Assembly (NCBI RefSeq): GCF_052857255.1
Contig: NC_135507.1
Location: 71,497,721-71,561,720, forward strand
Origin: Amblyomma americanum
Lineage: Eukaryota > Arthropoda > Arachnida > Ixodida > Ixodidae
Length of the DNA: 64,000 nucleotides
Reading direction: 5' to 3'
Shown: positions 38,201 to 50,200 of the stretch, in pieces
Layout: each line of letters starts with the position of its first letter
How positions within the stretch are numbered: position 1 is the first letter of the stretch
The notes under the pieces: generated by a model
Databases searched by the model: none
Seen by the model: the letters and a program-made list of their open reading frames with translations, nothing else
What the model was told of the DNA's origin: nothing
Translations under genes and position numbers: made by a program

Positions 38201-41200
38201 TGAAAGGACGAGGGACATTGTGGCAAGAGCAGAGGAATATAGCACAGTCCATCATGGCAGCTGCTGTGAAACGTACTGCCCAAGGAGAGGTTCATCATTG
38301 GTGCTGCGCCTAGAGTGGCGGAGTTTAGATGAGCTGGGCTCTGCGCAACCTTTGTGCTGCTTGGGTTGCTTTTGGGCTTCCCGAGCAGAGAATCGATGCC
38401 TGGGTCGAACGCTACCTTAGCTTTAATCACTTTATTTTAGCATTAATCATACCATAGATGCTTACAGCACAGTATAGAGCCAGTCATTATTACCTGAATT
38501 TCTGATATTTTTGTGCAGGGGGAAGAGGATGAGGAGAGCTGTGTGTCATGCTTTCTCCTTTTTGCGTGCATTATAGGCAGCATGATACACAAGCCTGGGC
38601 AGATAGGGGGGTCGCTTCCTGGGGCTAAAATATTGAGGACTCGTGGTTTAAAAGATTTGGTGCACTGCCAAAGTCCACGCTTAAGATGGGTGTGCCTATT
38701 TTAGGATGGGAAGAGACCTGCATGCCTGCCAGAAACATTCAAGAAGTATGCAAAAAAAACATTCAAGCTGCAAAGCCTTGGATTACATACTTACGAATAT
38801 TCATTCTTCAGGCAACATCAGAAGAATATTATTTGGTTCATTATTTTTTAATTTCATGAATAAAAGGAATAGCAAAACAGGCATGCATACTGTTGAGCAG
38901 GCAGCAAGGATGAGAGGATCACTTTGCGAACCTAGCTTGGTTTGTATGAAATCGGTTAGGTGCTTCATGAGTGGCTGAAGTTAAATCTGCCTCCTAGTTA
39001 GATTACTTCTCAGGTTGCAAAATTATCAAAAGCAGTAGAAGGCTGTGCTCATGAATTCCTTCCTTTGTGGAGGAAGGAAAGGTCGGCTGAAGCGAAATAT
39101 TCAGAATAAAATGGTCGAATTGAGCTGCTTAACACCTGTAAGAGCCGAATCCAGCTATTTACATTAAATTACTGCAAAAATGCCCTCGTAATTCTTGTTT
39201 TGTGAGGATGTGGTAGTTCAGTGTACGGTAGAACCTCGTATAACGAAACTGCTTATAACAAGATAATGGATATAATGAAGCTATGACGGAATTTCCCCTT
39301 GGAGCTCCTTCTACACACACTATAATGAACATATATGGCTATAATGAATGTAATTGCCAGACTCCTTGGCTTCGTTATAACGAGGTTCAGCTGTATATAT
39401 ACCAGTAACCAATTGCGAAATACAGTAGGATCTTAATTGGTGACATGAACACGGTTGATGCGAATTTCGCAATGATACGAATTTGTAAAATTCCCCGGCC
39501 TGAGTGCATTGTGTGCAATGTGCAGAACCCTTTCTTTCTGCACGCTCGAGCACGAATTGCACTGATCGCCGACGTCGCGATCAAATCGCGCAGCATGAAC
39601 CGCAAGCAGTGATCGGCAGTCCATGTGGCCTGCACATTGCCGACTTCGCGGTCGCTAATCACGCAGCACGCATCGCAAGCAGCGATCGTCGGTGCGCACA
39701 GCCCGCACATCGCCGACGTCGCGGTCACTAATCTCGTAGCATGCACCGTAAGCATGCAATGACGGCGGTCTGTGGCCCGCACATCGCCGATGTCGCGATC
39801 GCTAATCGCGCACCATGCACCAGGACCATGCATTGAGCGGCAGTCTGCAGCCCACACATTGCTGACGTCGCTATCTTTAATCGCGCAGCACGCACCGCAT
39901 GCAGTGATCGATCGGCGGTTCGTGCGGCCCGCACATTGCCGACGTCACAAACGTCATGCGGTAGGCACCACGAGTAGCGAGCTATGGCCATACAGCGGTG
40001 AATAAATTCCGGCAGCTGTAAACAGATCTGTGTGAAGGCACTTTTCATGCTTGTGCATATGAATTTTTTCGCGACCCCTTGAGATTCGTATCAGCGCAAT
40101 TTGTATCCTCTGAATTTTTAACCAGTAGGTGTATGTATAAGACTTGCTATTTCGCGATTTGTTTTGATGTGGATATGGCTTGACGAGAAAAATTCACAGA
40201 GACACCTAAGTGAATTATGTGTTTGCAATGTGATAACACCCACAGTTGCAGATGCGTTTACCGGAAGTGACATCTTGCCCCCAGCTTTCATTTGCCAATG
40301 GGAATGCTTTGGCCTGGTGACATCACCTCTTTCCAGACAGTCAGCGAATTCTCTGCATTTTTTACAATGAGGCTTATAACACTATCGCATTAAAAAGTCA
40401 TAATTTATTACAAGGTGTGAGGGTAAGGACCTGCGATGCTCCTGTAGGCCATCATTTCTTTGCTCACTCAGTATCTGGGAATAATGGTGTTCAAACTGTT
40501 ACTTTCAGTGCCTTCACTTAGTAATCATCATCAGCAACTGTGTCTGCTGCAGGATAAAGGGCTCCCCCACTAACCTCCAATTCATCGTCATCAGCAGCAG
40601 CAGCCTGACTATGCCCACTCCAGGGCTAAGGCCTCTCCCATATCTCTCCATTTAATGTGTTTCTATTTCCTAACCACATATCCGCCCACCAGGCTCTTTG
40701 TCACCCGCACTACGCTTATCTTCCATGTCCAGCTCATTGTTACCCTAAGGGGCTAACAAATATGTGTTGTCTGTATTACACGCCCTGCCCATGCCCATTT
40801 CCTCTTCTTGATTTCAACTAGGGTATCGCTAACCCACTCCTGTTCCCAAACCCACTGTGCTCTTTTCCTGTCTCTTTAACATTACGCCTATCATTATCGT
40901 TTTCATGATTCACCACACTTTCCTGAAATTACTATAAGCAGACTTCAGTAGCACATGTGGTGTGTAAAACAGCTCACCAGTGGTTCTTTAGTGATGGGAC
41001 ACAACTTGATGAACGAATGTAAAATGTAGAACTAATGCAGGGGCATACAATCTGTCGGAGCAATGTGGCTGGGAACTTTTGTTGAGTTCGACCAGCCGGT
41101 GCTGCAGCTGGTTGCAAGGCATGAATAGCTGCAGTGCAAAATGGCCCCTTCCCTTTATATCAGTCACATGGGCATTTGATCCATGGGAGTGTTTCCTTGA

Positions 41201-44200
41201 TGGCCTTAACCAGCAGATCGAAGCAGTTGTAGAGATCTGTTGTGCCTGCAGTAACTCAGAGGTGTGCTGCTTATGGAATAGTCGCTCATTCTTTTTAATA
41301 AGTGAAGGAAACATATTGCCACAATCGAATTGGAGCTGCACTATGTAGCAACACTTCAAAACCATTTATTTTCACCAATGGCCGGGAGTGCATTTCCAGG
41401 AGTAATTTCTTGTGATGGCAGTGCCCCTCCTGGTCCGCCCTGCAGGTGTAAACGAACACAGAGGGCAAAATAATTTTGCCTCTATTGTTGCGATCTAGTG
41501 TCTCAGTGACAAAGAGGAGCTTTAGTAACATAGAAAAGGACAAAACTGAAATACAGCTATCAAGCTGCTGGTTGTTTTCGCCAATAATAAGCTGCGGTGA
41601 CGTCAGGTCATGCTGCGCATTTCAGGGGCTAAGTTACATCACCGTTAACTTCCAAATGGTGATTACAGAGTCTTTTCTTTCTTGGGGATGGGGATGGACA
41701 CTCTTTACCTTCTGGGCTTGAGGGAAGCGTGTGTTTTACGACTGCGAGAGGGAAACGGGCAAGTTAATGGTGCTCCTGGTGTTCGCTCAGACTGTGTGGT
41801 GTGGCCACGACTGTTTATCTGAGATGCAGTGTCATTGCCCTGATGAATATTTCGGCGGCGGCACCCCTCTCGTATAACTGCGGCCATTATATGTGGGCCC
41901 GACTGTATTTGAATAACAGGCAGCGTTTCAGCTTGCTCTTGCTTACTGTTGCCACTTGTGCAGGATAGAACAAGTCTATAATCTTTTATTTTGGCTCAAA
42001 GAACATGGAACCGCTGAAGAAACCCAACCATGGTCGTGACGGGCCGTTCACATCTCTAGATCCTTGGATGCAGGGACCACACCACTGGTCTACATATCAT
42101 AGACTTGTTTAGATGGAGACGCATGAAAGCTTTTTGATTTGTATGACTATATGCGCCTTGTTTCATTCAAATCAAATGAAATCTTTTTTTAATGTATGCA
42201 CAGGTACATAAAAGGGCTGCAAGCAAAAAGCTTCCCTTTGGCAGCTTGGCTGACCGCTGACCTAGTCGTTATAACTGCAGCGGGTATATAATATGAATCA
42301 AGACTACATGAGATAGCACACATTGCAGGACTGGCATACAAACTAGTGCAAAGACAATGGAGAAAGACAAGCAAAAAAATTTACAGTACATATCGCACAT
42401 CGAACAATAGTAGCAGTAAGTGATGTTATTAAAATAATAATACAGAGGAAGGAAAAGATTTTTGCTAGCCCCGGCATCTGCCATCGGTGCTGAAGCACCT
42501 GAGCTGGGGCAGCAGAAATAATGGATAGCAGGCAGAATGGAGAAATGAAATGAAAAAGGTCAAGGGAAAGAAAGAGAGGATAGGGGGAGAGGTAATATAC
42601 ACAGACTATTTACACAATAAGATAAATTGAATTTCACATTAACAGAGAGCATATATATTTATGTCATTCATTATGTAAATATTTAACACTGAAGTTAGCA
42701 TATAGCACAGCTGTTGTTTGCCGAAACTGAGACAGTTCGTAGGCCTAACCCATTCGTCTGGATATCCTCTTGGATAATCCATTGTTTTACGGTGCAGTAG
42801 TGCGAGAGTTTGAGGATTAGATTGGTTTTTCTGTACCTCAGATTTAGATTTCACTTTGAGACTGTATTTATATTGATAAATTATTTTTATTATGTGAGAT
42901 ATACAGAAAAAGTTTCTGGTAGTAGATTCATTTGGTTTATTGTAGATGTGTCGGACGTACTTCGTTTGGAGGAAGTGAATGTACTGTAGGTTTGAAAAAC
43001 ATGTTCTCAAAACTAAATGACAATAATTAAGGTTTAAGCAGAAAAATGTGTTTCTATTTATAGAAACGTGTTATAGCATAATTTTTATATGTATCGACAA
43101 GAGATATCTAATCCTACCTATAATATTCATATAACCATTTCCTTGTTATGACCTGAGGCAATGAACACTGCAGAAAAAAAAGTTGCTAAGTTTATGTGAA
43201 CCTGCCCCTGCTTCGCAGCCAAGCCCGAGTGTATTTGTGCTTGATGCAACGAGTGCAGGTGTGCGAGATGCGTAACCTGAGCCTGGTGGAGCTGCTGGAG
43301 ATGTCGACACGGCCCGTGGATTGGGTGCGCATTGCGGCTGTGGACATGCATCGTAACCGTACTGCAGCTGACTGCGAAATGCGCTGGCGTCACCTCTTGG
43401 ACGTACGCCTTACCCAGGGCCCCTGGACTCAGTCAGAAGATGACCAACTATGTCGACTGGCCGCCAAGTATGATGAGCACTGCTGGGATCAGGTGTGTAT
43501 AGGTGTGCATCTGCCGCTGGCGAGGTCAGGGGGGGAGATGAATTCTCATGATCTTGCCAGCTCTCTTTGAAAGTCGTTTAGAGGGAATTGTTGGAGTCGC
43601 TGCTAGCAACATGATTGCTCAGAGGATGGGGTGTTTTGGATATTGTCGGCATGAGTTTCGCAGGTTCAATTCTTTGTGCTCGCTTTGTTATTGTGAGGGT
43701 GGATCATAAAAATGCCCTGTGTGGCACAATTTCACCGAAGGCGGACGAAATTTCATGCGGGCCCTCTACTATGCAATGCGCCTTGTGGCCAGCTAATAAT
43801 TTATACTGAATGCAAGTAGTGGGTGCTGATTACCGACTTTTCACTACCGTGTAAAGGAAAATTCTGTGTCCCCTCAGCCGTTTAAAAAAATCCCAATTAA
43901 ATTTTAGTCAATTTTGGCAATCTACATCCTATGTTAAAGCATGCATTCTGACTGTTCCTTCTTTCTTAGGCCGCACAGCAGGGTTGAGACCTCAAGGCGA
44001 GTTCAGCAGATTGTCATTGGCTCTAAACAACAACACACCAAAAACGCATTCTTGATCCCGGTAGTGGCGATCGAATTTCATTGTATGCAGAATTCTAAGG
44101 GCCCATGTACTGTGCAATGTCAGTGCGCATGAAAGAACCTCAGGTGGTCTAAATTTTTGGAGTCCTTCACTATGGTGTGTCTCATAGCCTTAGTCGATTT

Positions 44201-47200
44201 TGGACATTAAAACCCCCATAATCAAAACAATGCATGCAGCAACTGAATTAGCTCTCAGTGTTTTTTGTTGCACTGCTGTACCCCAGTGCATTGGGTTGTG
44301 GTGTAGAGCTTTCTCCTCACTCTGACAGAGTGTGAACTGTGAAAGCTCATTGTGTGTGTCTCGCAGGTAGCAGAGGAGTTGAATACTGGGCGCAGTGCAT
44401 TCCAGTGTGCGGTGCACTACTTCAGGCACCACGCAGTGCGCATCAACTCCGGCCCCTTCTCCGCTGAGGAGGACGAACAGCTGAAGATGCTGGTCAGCCG
44501 CTACAGCGACAGGGAAGGCGTTAACTGGCTCGAGGCATGTACTGGTTTCTGTTGCTTGCGTGGTGCAACTACACAATCAGTATGGCAACTCGTGGTGTTT
44601 CGCAGTTCAGGGTCACATGATGCCTAAGCCGATGCCTCCTCTAACTAGGCGGCCGCCAGAGAAGCTGGTTTTGCCAAATCATACCTTCTTCTGCTACCCT
44701 TCCCTAGGCACCCACATTTGCTAGCCTTTTTTTTTAAATCAAAGGCGCGGTAACTGTCTGCCTTCCCTGTGGACACCTCAACCGTGCTGGGAGGGAAGAG
44801 AAGAAGGAAGGGATGAAAGAAGAAAGAGATGCTGTAGTGAAGGACGCCAGATTACTTCAGACCTTTAATGTGCAGTGCACTGCATACGGGCGCCTTCTGC
44901 GTTTCGCCTCCATCAAAACGCAGCCGCTGGGGCCAGGTTCATACTGTACTTTGGCTTAGCTGTTAGCTGAGCACCCCAGCTATTGAGCAAACTGTGCTAC
45001 ACCGCATCTGTTCCATGCGGTAGTGGCGCCACGATGCTGCGAGTAAACGAACGCAGATGCTATGACGATGTAGCAGGCATTGAAATAGAGGAGGTGTTGG
45101 CTAGGCTAGGCAGTATGGTGGCACAAACTCTCAGCTCTCATTCCTTTTGAGTGCCAGATCTTCAGCCTTGTCAGTAGGTACTTACGGCTTTGGGCTGTTT
45201 TTACGGAAGCACTGAGGCAGCTGTCTCAGTACTGGCTCCACTGCGAGCTGAAGCGGCTGGGTATCTTTTACCCGAAGAGAGCGCCTGCGAATCTTGTCTT
45301 GTGTAGTAACTTTTGGTCTTCGCAGTTCGTATACTCACTGACAACTTTTTCTGGGAATGAAGCAGAAGCTACAGATCAGAAACACACACCGTCTCCTTGC
45401 AAGCAGTTGAATATAGTCCCTACTTGAAGTTACTACTAGTTTTCTCTTAGAACCCAATATACAGCCTATATTTGTTATTTGAGGCACATTCCTAACACAG
45501 TTGCCAACTTTCAACGTTAAGAAGTCAAGGCAGAAAAAAAATTAATATTACAACAAATTTGCTAGGCTTGTCTTGCTACAAGAAGCTGCTACAGATGGCC
45601 CCAGCTCTACCAGCACTGGAGTGAAGCTACCGTGGAAAGAGCAATGCGCCAGGCTGCCAAATGCACCACCATGGATCTTAACTGTTTGGTAGAATGACAG
45701 TTATGGATGATGTCGCCGAGTGTACATTTTTTTCTTCCTCTGCAGTAGAATTTCGATGATACATACTATCGTGACTAGTACAAATTTCGGTAGATACGAA
45801 TTCATGAAGTTTGCTGGCTGAAGTCTTTTGGGTACAATGTACAGAACATTGGGTGCCTTGAACACTCTCTGCGCCCTTAGGGGGGTGACCGCAAATAGCG
45901 CCATTGCCCATGCACTGGCAATGTTGCAGTTGCCAATCATACATTATGCACAAATAGATTTGCTGTATGCATTTCCAGTGATTCAGCATACGGATTTTTT
46001 TTTCTTGTACCAGTCGAAATATGAATGTTGCTCGTGATCCCGTGAGGTATTGAGGTTCCGCTGTGTATTTCTCGTCTGCTCCTGCTGGAATATTGCACAG
46101 AAATTTCTTTTCCTTTTTTTGGGTTACTTTGACCACAAAAGGGAGTCCTCAAAAAAAATTAACAATGCATTCGGCGAAATCTTTGCATCAGTCCATATTT
46201 ACTGCAGTGCACTTCATTCAACGGAAATAACAATCAATGTATGGGGCCCCTTCTCTGTGAACGAAAAACCTCACATGAGCATGCCTTGAGCATGTGAGCT
46301 GCTCTGCATCAGTCACAAGTTCTGTCGCAGTGCCACAAAGCCACTGTTCTACAGCACTTTCGATTTACTCAACAGAGCCAGTTCCTTCTTGTGTGCTGTT
46401 TGAGGTGATGTTTTTCAATCTTTTCATGCAATATCTGGAGCATATTTTGTATGCGTTTTGTGCCAGTCTTGCCCTTCTTTCTCACTTGTTGCGTGGCATT
46501 CCGTTTGAAGCACTTTTTTGCTCACAAAAACAGCCTCATGAGTTACCACCATTCCGAATTTTGAAGAACCGGATATTTAACCAATATATCAGAAATATTT
46601 GTCCCAGGAGGAATAATCCCACAGTGTATGCACACCAACAGCAGTTAGTACAGACATGTGAGATAAAACACTAGCATAATAACGCAATAGCGTTTTGTCG
46701 CCTATGTCGACTAGAGCCTATGTCGCAGAAAAGCAGGCATTGGCGTCGGCGTTCGTTGTCGGTGTCAGCATCTTTGATCATAGTGAAAAATGCATGAAAA
46801 TTCTGTAGAGAAGCTACCGAGGTGAGCCACATGACTTTGTAGCATCATCACAACCTGTCTACCATGGTGAGTTGCAGTTAACAATTAGTGGTGAGAGCTT
46901 GCTCGGGAAGAGCAAACTAGGTTGCACAAGTCCCACCGGTGGCAGTACTTGTCATTGCAAGGCCTACATTGCTTAAAATATGCACCACTGTGCAAAAAGC
47001 CGTATGAGGACTCCTTGGGATCTATGAATGTAAAGTAGAAAATCACTATAAATCTGCATACATGGGCATTAAACCCATTAAGTAAGTTATCGTGTCATGC
47101 TCTTAAGGCAGACCTTGAATGTCTCCTCCAGTTTTTGCTTCCTGAATATTCGCAAAAGCTGAAGAGCTTATCTCTGCGTTTTTCCAGTGACAGATTTTTT

Positions 47201-50200
47201 GCGCTTTTGGAGGGCATATAACACATGAACAGCTGCTCCTAGCTTGTATACAAGGCTTAAAGCAACTTTTGTCATGCCTGTTGTGTGGTATGAGAGTTGC
47301 TCGGCACATTAGATGGTTGAGCAGTGTTGGATAATCCTGGAAAGTGGGCCTCAGCTATAGCGTTTGACGGTGCATTTAATTTTCAGTAGGAATGCTTTAA
47401 GAAAATACTCTTTAGTCAGATGCAGCTTAAGTCTGCAGTGAAGCTCCGCCCACATTCAGGACTGCCGCACAGAATTCCTCCGCAGCAAAAGAAGTAGTTC
47501 ATTGTTAAAGCTTCTTTTCATTGTTGCCTAAAAAAGAAGTTAATCACAAGAAAAGAATGATAAGCTCAAGAATGTTGATACCTGGCATGTTTAATGAAGT
47601 TAAACATTGAACAGCTGATTTACCGTTATGATTGGCTAGCGGAGTAGTATAGGGCACCGCCGAACGTGGTTCTGTTCCATTTTTAAGTTTTATCTTACTA
47701 CAGACACTGTCATAATAAATTGCATAAATGGAAGCTCTAGCTGAGCTGCAGAGCTGAACCTTTATGAGTAGAATGTAAAATCAGTCAGTAAAATTAAAAT
47801 TCAGACTAGAAGTTTGACTTAGCTTATGAAAATCAGCTTGAATAAAAAAAATAATTGGGCAAATACGCTCTAAACTGTACTTTGAACTCTTGTACGCGTC
47901 TTCCTGTAAACTCCTTCTTTGATATCCACTGTGCATGTCATATGTCTTTCAGTATTACAGCAATTGGCTGACAGTATGTTTCATTGTAATGCAAAAATCA
48001 GCAGCATTTTTCACTGTTAAAATAGCAGGGGCTTGCGATTAACATTCGGCAATGGTATCTTGTTGTTTGAAGTGGCAGAAAGAGCGACTCGCATTAATCC
48101 TGAAAGTTTTATTGGAGCAGCTAAGGATTGAGAGCTTAGCTCGTTGGTGAATATGAAAACTGCATTGGTGTTCCAAAGGCGCTTCAAACTGTTGAGTGGA
48201 TTGTTGTGAAAATATTCATATAATAAATTCCTTCCATCTCTGAAGTGTACAGCTTGTTGTGCCGTGATGATTTTCGTTGAATTTAATGGTTTGTGGCAGC
48301 TCTTGTAGTCTTTGTATGTGGTTGTCACGTGCACTGCATTTAAATGTCAGACTGTTGTGTGTACTCAGTGAACCTTGGCACGGAGATACTTTCTTCACTC
48401 CAATTGATTTGTGCTGCTGACTTTCTGCAGGTGGCACACATAATGAATTGGCGCACCAAGCAGCAGCTCATGTACCACTACCAGCGCTCTCTGGATCCGA
48501 AGACACTGCACGGCCGCTGGGTGCCGGAAGAAGATATGATGCTCCTTGTGGCCATCCAGCTGTATGGATGTGAAAGTTGGAGCAAGGCAGGACTTATTTG
48601 TTGCGCTTTTGTTTAATGCGAGAGCATTAGAGTTGTCATCCAACCAAAACCACACCAACGTCCGGTGTCACAGAATTTGCTGATCGGTCAAGCGAAGTCT
48701 TGTGCCCTAGCGATGCCAGCATGACCTGCCCTGATTGGTCGAGAAATGTCATGATAGCTTGCGGCGTCATTGCAGCCTTCCCACTGTGGCAGGGGGAAAT
48801 TAAATTTATGGTTGGTCGAGAGAGGTCATGCGACCTGGTGACGTCGTCACAATCTGACCACTGGGTTGTGAGAAACCTAGGTTCTAGGCAGTAACCTAGA
48901 AAGAGAATCGAAATCAAAAATCAGAAAACAGTGTGGTCTATGCAAATGTTGGCACTGTCACAGCATAGTGGATATCTGCCTCTGCAGCTAGCTGTCCAAG
49001 TATGGTGGTTGATGTACCGACAGTTGCAAAGAAACTGACACAAAGGCGCACACTCATTGCAACAGAAGCTACGACAGATGTGATATCTGACGCTGTTGCA
49101 TTGCGCTTGTTAAGGGGCTCGCTACTGACCAAAACTTATGAGATCAAGTTGGAAATAAAAAATTGTGCTTCATATTTTAAGCATTGAGCACTGCAATATC
49201 AAGGAAAGTATATATAATTTTAATTTGTCATTGAAAATCACATAAAAAACCATCTTGCTGCGAAACCCACCAATATCAGTGTAGTCTACCTTGTGGCCAC
49301 GTCTTGATAAAATATTGATTATTGGTTTTAAATGCACAGTGTTTTCAAAATTTCAGAAGTGTGTATCGTTATTTTATAGTTAACACTCTCTCCAGTGTGA
49401 CCTTCAGTGGAAAACAATGCTGCCATGGCATTGTCTACCATGTGCTTTAGCTGTTGTAACTAAATGGCACCACAGTGTTTTGAATTTCTTGGATGGAGCA
49501 GCAACTATGGTCTACTAAAGCTTTCTTGGACAAGCCATACTTGACAGTGCCATAACAACTTTGGGTATGCAAACTAAGATGGACATTATACTAAGAAGTG
49601 GTAGGATTTTAACGTAGTTAAATTGAGTAGGTGTGGGAAACCATGTGTTTAGCTTGGGCGTCTTTGTGCTTTGCTTGGTTGTTTGCACATCTGGCAATGA
49701 TATTAGAATCAGGTTAAGCTGCTCTCATCAGTATATGCTGCAGATAGAAGTTGAGGAAGATGATGCCATAAGCAATACACAGCTTAAGATTGTGTTGCAG
49801 TTGTTCAACACAAGGCATGATCAGCTGCGGCAATATTGTGGTGCCCTCGCTCAGTGGCCAGCAAAGCTGCTCTGTTCGCGCGATGGTGGTTTGAAACCCA
49901 TTCGTGGCAGTATTTGTTTTATTTCCTGCATGGGCTGTTGCTATGCTAGATTTAGCCAAGGTCACCCTCCCGTTGTCTACAGCTGGTGCAACGCTCCTCC
50001 AAACTAACCCAAGCTTATCCGAGTTACTTCCAAGGCTTCACACAAGATTCTTGGTTGAGACTGTGTAAAGTAGTGTTTTCGCTATTGCTATGTGGTGGGT
50101 GAGATTCATTGTAGTTATAGCTCAGAAGTGAGAGCCAAAGCCACAGTCTAGAAGCCATAGAAAGCCTTTGCTCATATGGCTAACACCGTGCCTTCTCAGA

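Noticed and set aside
39560..39955. CRISPR-like array
   Set aside because: The units are contiguous tandem repeats without unique spacers, inside a MITE in a eukaryotic intron.
42639..43010. Minus-strand 123-codon frame as a LINE C-terminus
   Set aside because: Only vague resemblance in composition. No conserved LINE motif could be pointed to.
43196..43258. Earlier acceptor for SNAPC4 exon 5 at about 43218
   Set aside because: Its phase does not fit the phase-0 end of exon 4. The acceptor at 43258 does, and gives better family alignment.
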